A stretch of 64,000 nucleotides of DNA from Sporosarcina aquimarina. GTDB lineage: Bacteria > Bacillota > Bacilli > Bacillales_A > Planococcaceae. A program made the position numbers and the translations under genes. Shown one piece after another: positions 15,956 through 26,124 of the stretch. The notes under the pieces were generated by a model, which was given only the letters and a program-made list of their open reading frames with translations, had not been told where the DNA came from and did no database searches. The DNA lies in contig NZ_JACLBZ010000007.1 of the NCBI RefSeq assembly GCF_019748715.1, forward strand, positions 37,602 to 101,601, given 5' to 3'. The first letter of the stretch is position 1. Every line of letters begins with the position of its first letter.

Positions 15956-16738
15956 ATGATTTTATTTTTAGCAGGCACTAGCGATGCTAGAGCTCTAGCC
16001 ATTCATTTACAGGGTCTTGGCTATCCTTTAATCGCCACGGTCGTTACCGAATCTGCAGCTGAAAGTTTAAAAGCAAATGATCTTTCCTATCTGGTAGGAA
16101 GACTAACAGTGGAGGACATGATCGCGCTAATCCAGAAGCATGAGATGACTTGTGTCGTCGATGCCAGCCATCCTTACGCAGAAGAAGCATCGAAAACCGC
16201 AATGGAGGCAGCAAGAGTATGCGGGATTCCATATATTCGCTATGAGCGGCCAAAAGAGGAGTTTGTTTCTCCTCTGATTACCGAGGTTGAGAGTTATGAA
16301 GACGCTGCTAAACTTGCTCAAACGCATAAAGGGACAGTTATGTTAACGACAGGCAGTAAGACATTGGAAGTATTTGCGAAGTATTTATTGCGTGACGAAA
16401 TTCGGATGCTTTGCAGAATGCTGCCGAATGTAGGGAATATGGAGAAATGCGATAAGTTAGGAATTAAACAAAAAGATATCATCGCGATTCAAGGACCTTT
16501 TTCCGAATCACTCAATAAATCTTTATGCGAGCAGTATGACGTGACGTTAATGATCACAAAAGAAAGCGGTAAAGTAGGTTCTGTCGATGAAAAAATAACG
16601 GCGGCTCTGGACTTAGAGATCCCTGTCATTCTGATTAAACGACCAAAGGTTCAATATGAAAATTTCTGTACATCTTTCGAAAAAGTTACTCAACTATTAG
16701 GAGGTTTTATTGATGAAAAATCCAAACATGAACTTTAA
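15956..16738 (+). CDS. cbiJ: Cobalt-precorrin-6A reductase
   Basis: The protein of 260 residues begins MILFLAGTSDARALA, the nucleotide-binding opening of CbiJ/CobK, and contains VVDASHPYAEEAS near residue 65, the family signature. It uses NAD(P)H to reduce cobalt-precorrin-6A to 6B. AGGAGG lies just before the ATG. Its end overlaps the start of cbiC by 26 bases. Confidence 0.93.
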   Translation: MILFLAGTSDARALAIHLQGLGYPLIATVVTESAAESLKANDLSYLVGRLTVEDMIALIQKHEMTCVVDASHPYAEEASKTAMEAARVCGIPYIRYERPKEEFVSPLITEVESYEDAAKLAQTHKGTVMLTTGSKTLEVFAKYLLRDEIRMLCRMLPNVGNMEKCDKLGIKQKDIIAIQGPFSESLNKSLCEQYDVTLMITKESGKVGSVDEKITAALDLEIPVILIKRPKVQYENFCTSFEKVTQLLGGFIDEKSKHEL

Positions 16739-17393
16739 TACAAAATTCACGCCACTGACTGTAGATCCAGATAAAATTTACGACCATAGTTTCGCGATTA
16801 TCAAAGAAGAAATGGGAGATCACCCGTTTACAGATGAACAATGGATGGTTGTTCGCCGAGTAATCCACGCTTCAGCAGATTTTGAATTAGGACGCAGCAT
16901 GATTTTTACACCGGATGCTCTTGAAGCAGGAATTGAATCAATTTTAGCAGGCCGTCATGTAGTGGTGGACGTGCAGATGATTGAGAGTGGTTCAGGTCGC
17001 AAACGTTTCCAGAAACATAACAGTGACTTGCATTGTTATATTGCGGACGAGGATGTCGCGAAGGAAGCGAAAGCCGAAGGAACAACACGCGCGATCATTT
17101 CAATGCAAAAAGCAACACGTCTGCATGAAGGTGGAATTTATGCTATCGGTAATGCGCCAACAGCGTTGCTAGAGTTGATTCGTTTAATTAAGGATGGCGT
17201 CGCTAAACCAGACTTGATTATTGGAATGCCAGTAGGCTTTGTTTCGGCAGCAGAATCAAAGGACGAGTTAGCAGTACTCGAAGGGATTCCATTTATTACA
17301 AACAAGGGGAGAAAGGGTGGCAGTACAGTGACGGTAGCCGCACTGAATGCCATTTCGATCATGGCAGATGAGCGCGCAAAGCAAACGAACTAA
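16713..17393 (+). CDS. cbiC: Cobalt-precorrin-8 methylmutase
   Basis: CbiC moves the methyl group from C11 to C12, turning cobalt-precorrin-8 into cobyrinate. The catalytic region is visible as RRVIHASADFEL near residue 50, and the C-terminal half has GNAPTALLELI and GMPVGFVSAAESK. About 226 residues. AGGAGGTTTTATTG supports ATG at 16713 over the adjacent TTG. Confidence 0.94.
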   Translation: MKNPNMNFNTKFTPLTVDPDKIYDHSFAIIKEEMGDHPFTDEQWMVVRRVIHASADFELGRSMIFTPDALEAGIESILAGRHVVVDVQMIESGSGRKRFQKHNSDLHCYIADEDVAKEAKAEGTTRAIISMQKATRLHEGGIYAIGNAPTALLELIRLIKDGVAKPDLIIGMPVGFVSAAESKDELAVLEGIPFITNKGRKGGSTVTVAALNAISIMADERAKQTN

Positions 17394-18504
17394 AAAAGAT
17401 CCATCCCAAATGCGTCATGGCTATACAACAGGTTCTTGTGCAACGGCGATGACAAAAGCGGCATTGCAAGGTTTGGTGACGGGAAAAGTGCCGGAAGAAG
17501 TCACCATTTATCTACCGGTTGGCCGATACGCCACATTCAAAGTATCGTCATTTGAAGTATTAGAGGACGGAGTAATGTGTGAGACGATCAAAGATGCTGG
17601 GGATGACCCGGATGCCACACATAAAGCGCGTATCCAGAGCACCGTTTACTATTCAAAAAAAGAAGGCATTCATTTGGATGGCGGGGTTGGGGTAGGTCGA
17701 GTAACAAAAGCGGGGCTTCCCGTCCCGGTTGGTCGAGCAGCCATTAACCCGGTGCCGTATAAAATGATAATGGGTGTGGCGCAAGAAGGGTATGAAGAGT
17801 ATCAATTAAAACAAGGCATCGACGTAGTGATTTCCGTTCCGGATGGGGAAGAAATCGCTAAAAAAACGTTAAATGGACGACTGGGCATCATCGGGGGAAT
17901 TTCGATTTTAGGAACCCGTGGGACAGTGGTGCCATTTTCAAGCTCTGCTTACATGGCAAGTATTGAGCAAGCGATCAGTGTAGCCAAAGAAGCCGGTTGT
18001 GATCACTTAGTGATCACAACCGGTGGGCGCAGTGAAAAGTTTGCTTTGAAGCAATATCCAGACCTACCAGAAGAGGCGTTTATAGAGATGGGCGATTTTA
18101 TCGGTTTTACGCTTAAACACATCGCACGCAAGCAGATTCCTAAAGTTTCTATGGTCGGGATGATGGGGAAGTTTTCAAAACTGGCACGTGGCGTAATGAT
18201 GGTTCACTCAAAAAGTGCACCTATAAGCTTCGAGTTTTTAGCAGAAATGGCAAATCGAGTAGGTGTTGATGAAGCTGTACAAAAAGAAATTTTAGAAGCG
18301 AATACAGCTTCACAAGTCGGTGAGATACTTCAAGGAAACGATGCATTCTTTGAAGCGCTTAGTAAAAACTGTTGTTACTATGCACTAAATCATATGAATG
18401 CCGAAATTGAAGTGTCGACGTCGTTATATGCCATGAACGGAGACTGTTTAGGAAAGGCTGAGAATATTGACAAATTGGATGAAAATGATTGGTATAGGGG
18501 ATAA
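17368..18504 (+). CDS. cbiD: Cobalt-precorrin-5B C1-methyltransferase
   Basis: CbiD methylates C1 of the corrin precursor in the anaerobic pathway. The N-terminal [18 protein letters not shown] is the family hallmark, followed by [22 protein letters not shown] and [13 protein letters not shown] blocks. The start is uncertain: ATG 17347 and ATG 17368 both lie inside the end of cbiC without a clear ribosome site, which suggests translational coupling; I chose the second, giving about 378 residues. The end overlaps cbiE/T by 38 bases. Confidence 0.92.
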   Translation: MSAQSKRTKKDPSQMRHGYTTGSCATAMTKAALQGLVTGKVPEEVTIYLPVGRYATFKVSSFEVLEDGVMCETIKDAGDDPDATHKARIQSTVYYSKKEGIHLDGGVGVGRVTKAGLPVPVGRAAINPVPYKMIMGVAQEGYEEYQLKQGIDVVISVPDGEEIAKKTLNGRLGIIGGISILGTRGTVVPFSSSAYMASIEQAISVAKEAGCDHLVITTGGRSEKFALKQYPDLPEEAFIEMGDFIGFTLKHIARKQIPKVSMVGMMGKFSKLARGVMMVHSKSAPISFEFLAEMANRVGVDEAVQKEILEANTASQVGEILQGNDAFFEALSKNCCYYALNHMNAEIEVSTSLYAMNGDCLGKAENIDKLDENDWYRG

Positions 18505-19672
18505 TGGCGCGGCAGGATTGCTTCCTCAATATATAGAGTGGATCAATGAATGTGATGTTCTTGTAGGTGGAGAACGCCATCTTCAATTCTTCCCTTCATT
18601 CGAAAAAGAGAAGAAAGTAATCAAGGGTGGTTTGTCTGCATTAACAGCGGAATTACAAGAGGAAACACGCAATGTCGTAATTTTAGTGTCTGGCGATCCG
18701 TTGTTTTATGGACTGGGAGGCGTGCTTGCGAAAAAGCTGCCGCTTGAGATCTATCCATATACCAGCTCGGTCCAGCAGGCTTTTTCAAGAATGCAGGAGA
18801 GTTGGCAAGATGCATACATTGTCAGCTTACACGGTCGTTCTATAAAAGGCTTTGCGCAGAAAATAGACGGGCGTAAAAAAATAGCTGTGTTAACAGATGA
18901 AACGAATTCACCTCAAGCGATTGCAACGTATTTAAAGCGTTTCAACATGACGGAATATGATGCCTTTGTTGCTGAGAACTTGGAAGGTGAAAATGAACGT
19001 TGCCGCTTCCTTTCATTGGACGAAATGGAGCAGACTTCTTTCTCTTCTTTAAATGTTGTCATATTAAAGCAGCACCATGCAGTAGAGCGTGCCTCGATTG
19101 GCATTCCTGATGATGCATTTTTGCAGCGGAAACCGGATAAAGGCTTGATTACCAAACGGGAAATCCGCACGCTTTGCCTGCAGGAACTGAGACTGAAAGA
19201 GAGCAGTACAGTCTGGGACATTGGAACTTGCACGGGATCGGTTGCGATTGAAGCTTCCAAGATAGCGCGTGAAGGGGCAGTATATGCCATTGAAAAAAAT
19301 GAGGGAGACCTTGAAAATTGCTTGGAAAATCAATTGAAACATCGGACAGACTTTGTTGCCGTGTTAGGAAAAGCTCCTGATCGTCTTGAAGAGTTCCCGG
19401 ACCCCCATGCTATTTTTATTGGCGGTAACGGTGGGAATATGGAGCATTTACTGCAAACCTGTATTTCACGCTTACAGCCAAATGGCCGACTTGTCATGAA
19501 TATCGCTACGATAGAAAATTTAGCTGAAGCAATGAACCATTTAAAAGCGTTGGGCTGTGAAGTATCCATATTGCAGGCACAACTTTCAAAGAGTAAACCA
19601 ATTTTACATTTAACGCGTTTTGAACCGTTAAACCCTATCTACATAGTGACAGCACAGAAAGGACAAGAATAA
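18467..19672 (+). CDS. cbiET: Bifunctional cobalt-precorrin-7 C5-methyltransferase / cobalt-precorrin-6B C15-methyltransferase (decarboxylating)
   Basis: A fusion: residues 1-200 are the CbiE methylase ([14 protein letters not shown] near residue 73) and residues 220-400 the CbiT methyltransferase ([16 protein letters not shown] near residue 250, [14 protein letters not shown] near residue 310). Such CbiET (CobL) fusions are known in B. megaterium. GGAAAGG at 18451 is 9 bases before TTG 18467 and 21 before the first ATG, so the TTG start is favoured. It overlaps cbiD, and its stop overlaps the cbiL start. Confidence 0.92.
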   Translation: MTNWMKMIGIGDNGAAGLLPQYIEWINECDVLVGGERHLQFFPSFEKEKKVIKGGLSALTAELQEETRNVVILVSGDPLFYGLGGVLAKKLPLEIYPYTSSVQQAFSRMQESWQDAYIVSLHGRSIKGFAQKIDGRKKIAVLTDETNSPQAIATYLKRFNMTEYDAFVAENLEGENERCRFLSLDEMEQTSFSSLNVVILKQHHAVERASIGIPDDAFLQRKPDKGLITKREIRTLCLQELRLKESSTVWDIGTCTGSVAIEASKIAREGAVYAIEKNEGDLENCLENQLKHRTDFVAVLGKAPDRLEEFPDPHAIFIGGNGGNMEHLLQTCISRLQPNGRLVMNIATIENLAEAMNHLKALGCEVSILQAQLSKSKPILHLTRFEPLNPIYIVTAQKGQE

Positions 19673-20376
19673 TGACAATAGGAAAATTATATGGACTAGG
19701 CGTTGGCCCGGGGGATCCTGAATTAATTACTGTAAAGGCATTTCGTAAATTACAAGAATGCCCGGTCATTGCGTATCCGAAAAAATTAAGAGGTAGTAAA
19801 TCGTATGCCCATCGTATTGTGGATGTGTATATCAACCCAGCTGAAAAAGAAATGCTCGGTTTGGTATTCCCTATGACCAAAGACGAAGCAATCTTGCGTG
19901 AAGCTTGGGAAAAAGCGGCAGAAGAGATTTATGGCTATTTAGTCCAAGGGAAAGATGTGGCGTTTGTGACCGAAGGCGATCCGATGCTGTTCAGTACATT
20001 CATTCATCTTTTAGGCTTAATGAAAACGAAGCATCCAGAAGTACCAATTGAAACGGTGGCCGGTATTTCATCATTTAATGGTTCTGCCAATCGTTTAGGG
20101 ATTCCGCTAGCTGAAGGGGATGACCATGTCGCTATGATTCCAGCGACAGACGATATGGAACAGATGCGTCAAGTCATTGAAAGTCACGATGCCATCGTCT
20201 TTATTAAAGTAGCCAAAGTGATAGATGAAATGTTGGATTTATTGGAAGAACTGAACTTATTGGAGAAAACGCATGTCGTCACAAAAGTTACTTCTGACGA
20301 AGAAGTGATTTGGAATACGGATGAACTTCGAGGCGCGGATTTAAATTACTTATCATGTATGGTGGTGCGCAAATGA
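19672..20376 (+). CDS. cbiL: Cobalt-precorrin-2 C20-methyltransferase
   Basis: A tetrapyrrole methylase of 234 residues opening with YGLGVGPGDPELITVKA, with the CbiL/CobI features of an early SYAHRIV region and FVTEGDPMLFSTF near residue 100. It adds the C20 methyl group to cobalt-precorrin-2. Stop-start overlap with cbiET; its end overlaps the start of cbiF by 4 bases. Confidence 0.92.
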   Translation: MTIGKLYGLGVGPGDPELITVKAFRKLQECPVIAYPKKLRGSKSYAHRIVDVYINPAEKEMLGLVFPMTKDEAILREAWEKAAEEIYGYLVQGKDVAFVTEGDPMLFSTFIHLLGLMKTKHPEVPIETVAGISSFNGSANRLGIPLAEGDDHVAMIPATDDMEQMRQVIESHDAIVFIKVAKVIDEMLDLLEELNLLEKTHVVTKVTSDEEVIWNTDELRGADLNYLSCMVVRK

Positions 20377-21155
20377 AAAAGATTTGGATTATCGGTGCAG
20401 GTCCAGGGGATCCCGATCTAATTACAGTAAAAGGTTTGAAGTTATTACAACAAGCGGATGTCGTCATGTACACCGATTCACTCGTAAGCGAAACGTTAGT
20501 GGAGGAAGCGAAGGAATCAGCAGAAGTTATCCGTACGGCAGGGATGCATTTGCAGGAAATGGTAGATTGCATTGTTGAACGTGTCAATGCAGGTAAAACG
20601 GTTGTACGTTTACATACAGGAGATCCGGCGATGTATGGCGCAACAATGGAACAAGTGGCGTTACTGAAGCAACATGATATCGGTTATGAAGTCGTGCCGG
20701 GTGTCAGTTCCGTTTTTGCAGCTGCTGCGGCAGTCGGTGCAGAGCTCACGGTTCCTGATTTAACACAAACACTTATTTTAACTAGAGCGGAAGGGCGGAC
20801 GCCTGTACCTGAACGCGAAAAATTGAAGGAGCTCGCAAGTCATCATTGCACAATCGCTATGTTTTTAAGTGCCACTTTAACAAAGAAAATAGTAAAAGAA
20901 TTACAAGCGGCAGGCTGGGCAGATGATACGCCAGTAGCGGTCGTGCAGCGTGCTACATGGCCGGATGAAAAAATTGTTCAGACAACATTGATTGAATTAG
21001 ATGAAGCGATGCGTGTCAATGGTATTCGTAAGCATGCGATGATTTTGGCAGGCTGGGCATTGGATCCGAATATCCATGAAAAAGACTATCGCTCCAAGCT
21101 GTATGACAAAACATTTACCCATGGTTTCCGAAAAGGCGTGAAGGCGGATGATTAA
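20373..21155 (+). CDS. cbiF: Cobalt-precorrin-4 C11-methyltransferase
   Basis: A SAM-dependent tetrapyrrole methylase (260 residues) with IIGAGPGDPDLITVKG at the start, RLHTGDPAMYGA near residue 85 and the typical CbiF block QTLILTRAEGRTPVPE near residue 135. It methylates C11. I take ATG 20373 rather than the in-frame start 18 bases earlier because GGTGGTG lies between them. Confidence 0.94.
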   Translation: MKKIWIIGAGPGDPDLITVKGLKLLQQADVVMYTDSLVSETLVEEAKESAEVIRTAGMHLQEMVDCIVERVNAGKTVVRLHTGDPAMYGATMEQVALLKQHDIGYEVVPGVSSVFAAAAAVGAELTVPDLTQTLILTRAEGRTPVPEREKLKELASHHCTIAMFLSATLTKKIVKELQAAGWADDTPVAVVQRATWPDEKIVQTTLIELDEAMRVNGIRKHAMILAGWALDPNIHEKDYRSKLYDKTFTHGFRKGVKADD

Positions 21156-22284
21156 TTTACGTGAAGGCGAAATTCCTGAAGTTGACAAACGTAAACCGTA
21201 TGCTCTCGTCGCCATTACGAAACACGGGGTTGCCAATGCAAGAAGCTATACGGAAAAATTCCCATATGCAGATCTTTATTATATGAAGAAGTTTGCAAGA
21301 GGTGATGAAGAAGCACGCCAAATTCAACTATTTGACGGTACGGTACGCTTATTATTGCCTGCTTTGTTCCAGCAATATAAAGGAGTTATTTGTGTAATTT
21401 CACTTGGCGCGGTCGTACGAATGATTGCTCCTATCATGGTGGATAAAATGACAGACCCTGCTGTATTGGTTGTCGACGATCTTGGTCAATATGTAATAAG
21501 CGTGTTATCAGGACATATTGGTGGCGCCAATGCGTTGACGTATGAATTTGCAAAAGCGATCGGTGCAACACCTGTTGTGACGACGGCTTCCGATGTGCAA
21601 AAGACCATTCCTGTCGATTTATTCGGCGCTCAGTTTGGATGGATGTGGGATAGTGAAGAAAAATTGCTGCCTGTCAGTGCATCAGTGGTCAATGAAGAGC
21701 ATGTCGCAATTGTACAGGAAACGGGAGAAAAAGATTGGTGGATGCATGATCGTTCTATGCCAGAGAACTTGAAAATCTATTCATCGACAGCAGAAGTAAT
21801 TCAAGCGAAGCCACATGCAACTTTACTTATAACAGACCGTTTGATCGATTCCGACGAAGAAGTACTGCTTGAAAATGGAGTGATCTACCGCCCGAAATCC
21901 ATCGTACTCGGTATTGGCTGTAATCGCGGGACGGCACTCGAAGAGATCGAGCAAGTCATAGACGAAACCTTAGCTGAGTTGCGTTTGAGTAAGAAAAGCG
22001 TTAAAGCAGTAGCGACCATCAATTTAAAGAAAGATGAAGAAGGCTTGCTTGCACTCACTGCCAAACACAATTGGCCTTTTATTACGTACACGCCTGAACA
22101 GCTCAATGAAATGCCGCTCCGTAATCCATCAGAAACGGTATTTAAGTATACAGGTTCGTATGGTGTGAGTGAGCCGGCAGCATTACGCTATGCAAATACA
22201 GAAGAATTGGTATTGGAGAAAAAGAAAAGTGGCAATGTGACGGTCTCCATTGCGCGCGTTAATTTTGAGGAGCGAGGACAATGA
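21148..22284 (+). CDS. cbiG: Cobalt-precorrin-5A hydrolase
   Basis: CbiG opens the delta-lactone of cobalt-precorrin-5A and releases the C2 unit as acetaldehyde. The N-terminal domain contains SLGAVVRMIAPIM and VLSGHIGGANALT (residues 90-130), the C-terminal domain SIVLGIGCNRGTALEEIE near residue 250. At 378 residues it is full length. It overlaps cbiF and cbiA by a few bases. Confidence 0.94.
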   Translation: MINLREGEIPEVDKRKPYALVAITKHGVANARSYTEKFPYADLYYMKKFARGDEEARQIQLFDGTVRLLLPALFQQYKGVICVISLGAVVRMIAPIMVDKMTDPAVLVVDDLGQYVISVLSGHIGGANALTYEFAKAIGATPVVTTASDVQKTIPVDLFGAQFGWMWDSEEKLLPVSASVVNEEHVAIVQETGEKDWWMHDRSMPENLKIYSSTAEVIQAKPHATLLITDRLIDSDEEVLLENGVIYRPKSIVLGIGCNRGTALEEIEQVIDETLAELRLSKKSVKAVATINLKKDEEGLLALTAKHNWPFITYTPEQLNEMPLRNPSETVFKYTGSYGVSEPAALRYANTEELVLEKKKSGNVTVSIARVNFEERGQ

Positions 22285-23639
22285 ATCGATTTGTGTTGGC
22301 CGGTACAGGAAGCGGTGTAGGAAAAACGACATTCACGATTGGCATTATGCGTGCATTGATGAAGCGCGGTTTAACTGTACAAGGTTTTAAATGCGGTCCC
22401 GATTATATTGACCCGACGTACCATACAGCTGTCACCAAACGCCCCTCTCGAAATATTGATAGTTTCATGATGGAACATGAAGTTATTCGTGCCATTGTCG
22501 CAAGAGCGAGTCAAGGCGCGGATGTAGCGATCATCGAAGGCGTGATGGGCTTTTACGATGGCAAATCCCCATTATCAAATGAAGGATCGGCTGCCGATAT
22601 AAGTGAGATTACAAAAAGTCCTGTCATTTTAATCGTTAATGCGGCAAGTATGGCAAGAAGTGTGGCAGCGATCGTTAAAGGATTCCAACTGTTGGATGAA
22701 AGCTCCAATATTGTTGGCGTAATTGCGAATCAATTAGGTAGCAAGAGTCATTTTGATATTGTCAAAACAGCGATTGAAAAAGAGTGTGGAATTCCTGTCA
22801 TCGGCTATTTGCCGAAGGATGCGGTTCCAGCTATGCCGAGCCGTCATTTAGGTTTAGTACCGGCTATTGAACGTGGAGATCTGGATTCCTATTTTGATAG
22901 CCTGGCAACAGCTATTGAGGAAACTGTCGACATTGATCAACTGATGGAAATTACCAAAGCACAACGAATAGAAGTGTCTTCATCGATTTTTGATATTCAA
23001 CCTGAAAAAGAAGAGGTTCATATTGCAGTAGCTAAAGATGCAGCTTTTAACTTCTATTATGAAGAGAATTTAGAGTTATTGCGTGCGCATGGTGCAAAGC
23101 TTCATTTCTTTTCACCATTACAAAATGAAGAAGTTCCAAATGAAGCGCAAGGGTTGTATATCGGCGGTGGCTTCCCGGAAGAGTTTGCAGAGCAACTGTC
23201 AGCAAACGAGCAAGCGAAAGAATCCATAAGAAACGCAATCAATCGTGGACTGCCGACTCTAGCCGAATGTGGCGGATATATATACTTAACAGAAGAAATA
23301 GTGGATCGCCAGGCAAATGTGTTTCCCATGCTTGGAGTGATTCCAGGACGTGTACGTATGCAAGATAAGCGAGCGGCACTTGGTTATAGGGAAATTACAG
23401 GTGTTTCAGGGAATTTCCTGATTGGTGAAGAAGAGCAGGCGAAAGGGCATGAGTTCCACTACTCGAAATACGAGGGAGAGCATACTACGCCTGCTTATTT
23501 TAGTAAAGGTCGTTTTCGCGCTCAGCAAGAAGGCTATTTACATAAAAATCTTGTAGCAGGCTTCACACATTTTCATTTTGCTTCAAATCCACAACTTGTG
23601 GAAAATTGGTTGAAAGCATGTTTGGAGGGAGAGCAATGA
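22281..23639 (+). CDS. cbiA: Cobyrinate a,c-diamide synthase
   Basis: The 452-residue protein has an N-terminal P-loop (GTGSGVGKTTF), IIEGVMGFYDG near residue 90 and a C-terminal triad-type glutamine amidotransferase domain with the nucleophilic Cys in LAECGGYIYLTEE near residue 330. It amidates the a and c side chains of cobyrinate using ATP and glutamine. Tightly coupled in the operon. Confidence 0.95.
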   Translation: MNRFVLAGTGSGVGKTTFTIGIMRALMKRGLTVQGFKCGPDYIDPTYHTAVTKRPSRNIDSFMMEHEVIRAIVARASQGADVAIIEGVMGFYDGKSPLSNEGSAADISEITKSPVILIVNAASMARSVAAIVKGFQLLDESSNIVGVIANQLGSKSHFDIVKTAIEKECGIPVIGYLPKDAVPAMPSRHLGLVPAIERGDLDSYFDSLATAIEETVDIDQLMEITKAQRIEVSSSIFDIQPEKEEVHIAVAKDAAFNFYYEENLELLRAHGAKLHFFSPLQNEEVPNEAQGLYIGGGFPEEFAEQLSANEQAKESIRNAINRGLPTLAECGGYIYLTEEIVDRQANVFPMLGVIPGRVRMQDKRAALGYREITGVSGNFLIGEEEQAKGHEFHYSKYEGEHTTPAYFSKGRFRAQQEGYLHKNLVAGFTHFHFASNPQLVENWLKACLEGEQ

Positions 23640-24265
23640 ACTATTTTCCGCTGTTAATGAATGTGGATTATAAAAAGGTTGTCATTGTTGGAGGCGGACA
23701 TGTAGCACGTCAAAAAATAGAAGCCTTACTTCCAACAAAAGCAATGATAACCGTAGTTAGCCCATCGGTGACAGAGACGGTTCAACAGTATGTTAGTGAA
23801 GGGTTTGTGACATGGAAAGAAAAAGCATTTGAATCAGCTGATTTGGATGATGCTACATTGGTTTTTGCCGTTACAAATGATGAAGAAGTAAACAATGCGG
23901 TGGAAGAAGCGACACAGCATTGGCAATTGCTCAGTCGTGCGGATGCAAAAGGACGTGTAGATTTTATCAATCCGGCAGTCGTGCGGCGTGGAGAATTTGT
24001 CGTGACCGTATCAACGTCTGGGGCCAGTCCAGGTCTAACGCGTAAAGTAAAGACGGATTTGGCAGAACAATTCGGAGGCCACTACGCAGCGTATGTGTCT
24101 TTTTTAAGAGAGGCTCGTCAGCAGATCTTACAAGTGTTTAGCGTAGACGCAAAAAAACAAGTTCTGGCTGAACTTCTGGATCCAAAACTTTTGCAGTGGA
24201 TGGAGCAAGGTGAAAACCAAAAGTGTGAAGAGTGGCTACAACAACGGATAGGAGAACAACAGTGA
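23636..24265 (+). CDS. sirC: Precorrin-2 dehydrogenase (SirC / CysG N-terminal type)
   Basis: A 209-residue NAD-binding protein with VVIVGGGHVARQKIEALL near residue 15, the CysG-N/Met8p signature. It oxidises precorrin-2 to sirohydrochlorin, the substrate of the cobalt chelatase encoded at 31347. TTGGAGGGAG supports ATG 23636. Its stop overlaps the GTG of sumT. Confidence 0.9.
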   Translation: MNYFPLLMNVDYKKVVIVGGGHVARQKIEALLPTKAMITVVSPSVTETVQQYVSEGFVTWKEKAFESADLDDATLVFAVTNDEEVNNAVEEATQHWQLLSRADAKGRVDFINPAVVRRGEFVVTVSTSGASPGLTRKVKTDLAEQFGGHYAAYVSFLREARQQILQVFSVDAKKQVLAELLDPKLLQWMEQGENQKCEEWLQQRIGEQQ

Positions 24266-25023
24266 GCGGATCTGTATATATTGTAGGGGCTGGTCCTGGT
24301 GACCCGAAACTATTGACAATTAGAGGATTAGAGTGCATTCAACAAGCAGATGTGATTTTGTATGACCGTCTAGTGAATATTGAATTATTACAACATGCGA
24401 AAGCGGATGCTGAGCTGATTTATTGTGGTAAAGAGCCAGGCAAGCATGGAATGATTCAAGATGAAATTCATCGGGTGTTAGTAGAACAGGCAAATTTAGG
24501 CAAGCAGGTGCTTCGTCTAAAAGGCGGCGATCCGTTTGTTTTTGGGCGAGGTGCGGAGGAAGCTGCAGTGTTACGACAAGCTAATATACCATTTGAAATC
24601 GTCCCTGGCATTTCGGCAGGAATTGCTGCACCAGCATATGCGGGGATACCGGTTACCCATCGTGACTATGCGGCAAGCTTTGCGATTGTTCCTGGTCATG
24701 GCCGTGCTGAAAAAGGGCAGGACTTTTTAAATTGGTCAGCACTTGCTCAAATTGATACGGTGGCATTTTATATGAGTGTAGGTAACATTGATCATATTAC
24801 AAAAAGCTTAATTAAAAACGGTAAAAGTGAAACAACCCCTGTGGCGGTTATTGAATGGGGAACCACTGAAAACCAACGTACAATCACAGGTAATCTCGCG
24901 ACGATTGCACAAGAAATCCAAGCACATCAGATTTCGAATCCATCGATGATTTTAGTTGGGGATGTAGTGAATGTTCGTGAAGAAATTTCCTGGTTTGAAG
25001 AAAAGGAGCGTAACCAATGTTAG
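24262..25023 (+). CDS. sumT: Uroporphyrinogen-III C-methyltransferase
   Basis: A SUMT of about 253 residues with VGAGPGDPKLLTIRG, the diagnostic RLKGGDPFVFGRGAEE near residue 85 and PGISAG. It makes precorrin-2 by methylating C2 and C7, committing uroporphyrinogen III to sirohaem and B12. GTG 24262, with ATAGGAGAAC upstream, overlaps the sirC stop and removes a spurious ten-residue extension. Confidence 0.93.
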   Translation: MSGSVYIVGAGPGDPKLLTIRGLECIQQADVILYDRLVNIELLQHAKADAELIYCGKEPGKHGMIQDEIHRVLVEQANLGKQVLRLKGGDPFVFGRGAEEAAVLRQANIPFEIVPGISAGIAAPAYAGIPVTHRDYAASFAIVPGHGRAEKGQDFLNWSALAQIDTVAFYMSVGNIDHITKSLIKNGKSETTPVAVIEWGTTENQRTITGNLATIAQEIQAHQISNPSMILVGDVVNVREEISWFEEKERNQC

Positions 25024-25571
25024 AAGCATTAAAGAAACGCCGTGCGATTCGCCAATTTAAAACACGTGAAGTAGAACGAGAGAAAATCGAGACATTACTA
25101 GAAGCAGCTACGTATGCACCAAATGACCGACTGCGGGAGCCATGGCATTTTTATGTATTGCAAGGCGACAGCTTAAAACGTTATGAACAAGTAGCACTTG
25201 ATTATTTACAAAAACGCTTTCCGACAAAACCACACTTAGTGGAAAGTTCAATGGAAGCGATCACCAAAACGCCGCTTATCATCGTAGTAACTTCGGCCAT
25301 TGTGGATGGAGATGAAGGCGCGACAAAAGATAATACCTTTGCAGTCAGTGGTGCTATCATGTCGATGTGGTTAATGGCGGAACAGCTAGGTTTAGGTATG
25401 GTATGGCGCACACGTGGCGTTGGTCTTGTGCATGATACCGCATTGCATACGTTTATCGGTGCATCGGATAAAGAGCAATTAATAGGGACGCTTTGCATAG
25501 GGTACCCGGCAGAAGAAATCATCACTGCGAAAAAACGTACACCATTTGCTGAGAAAACAACTTGGCTATAA
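25017..25571 (+). CDS. cbiY: Nitroreductase-family flavoprotein in the position of CbiY
   Basis: The protein (184 residues) has the nitroreductase opening MLEALKKRRAIRQFK and the family core with ATYAPNDRLREPWHF. In B. megaterium the gene between sumT and btuR is cbiY, a flavoprotein of unclear role; this gene occupies the same place. Possible roles are reduction of cob(II)alamin precursors before adenosylation, or flavin supply. It lacks enough similarity by eye to call it BluB, the enzyme that makes the lower ligand. The symbol is by position. Confidence 0.65.
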   Translation: MLEALKKRRAIRQFKTREVEREKIETLLEAATYAPNDRLREPWHFYVLQGDSLKRYEQVALDYLQKRFPTKPHLVESSMEAITKTPLIIVVTSAIVDGDEGATKDNTFAVSGAIMSMWLMAEQLGLGMVWRTRGVGLVHDTALHTFIGASDKEQLIGTLCIGYPAEEIITAKKRTPFAEKTTWL

Positions 25572-25584
25572 GGGGGAATTGAAA

Positions 25585-26124
25585 ATGGCACGACAAGGAA
25601 TGTTGTTAGTATATACAGGTGAGGGCAAAGGAAAAACTACTGCTTCACTTGGAGTCACTTTGCGTGCAATTGGTCGCGGTATGAAGGTGAAGTATTTTCA
25701 ATTTATTAAATCACCCGAACGTACATATGGTGAACAAATTGCTTTGCGGAAACTTGGTGTTGAAACCGTGCAATTAGGCATCGGATTCACATGGACAAAA
25801 ACACCGGAAGAGCATCGCGAAGCACTTGCAAAAGCTTGGCAAACCGTAAAAAAAGAGCTCCAAGACGAAACGACAGATGTATTGGTGCTGGATGAGTTGA
25901 ATAATGCATTAGCCATCACACGTTTTCCAGTGAACGATGTATTACCTCTAGCAGAAGTGCTAGAAGCAATAGAGAACCGACCGAAAACTATGCACTTAGT
26001 CATTACAGGTCGCTCTGCACATCCATCCCTCCTCGCATTAGCCGATTTAGTATCAACAATCGATGCAACTAAGCATTATTATACGGAGCAAGATGTCCAA
26101 GCGATGAAAGGTCTTGAATTTTAA
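25585..26124 (+). CDS. btuR: Corrinoid ATP adenosyltransferase (CobA/BtuR type)
   Basis: A P-loop protein of 179 residues with YTGEGKGKTTASLG near the N-terminus and LVLDELNNAL near residue 105, diagnostic for the CobA/BtuR family. It adenosylates cob(I)yrinic acid diamide, after which CbiP acts. AAGGGGGAATTG supports ATG 25585, 39 bases inside the longest frame. Its stop overlaps the cbiP start. Confidence 0.94.
   Translation: MARQGMLLVYTGEGKGKTTASLGVTLRAIGRGMKVKYFQFIKSPERTYGEQIALRKLGVETVQLGIGFTWTKTPEEHREALAKAWQTVKKELQDETTDVLVLDELNNALAITRFPVNDVLPLAEVLEAIENRPKTMHLVITGRSAHPSLLALADLVSTIDATKHYYTEQDVQAMKGLEF

Noticed and set aside
25017..25571. BluB (dimethylbenzimidazole synthase)
   Set aside because: Only general nitroreductase features are visible; operon position fits cbiY, and no other lower-ligand gene is present.
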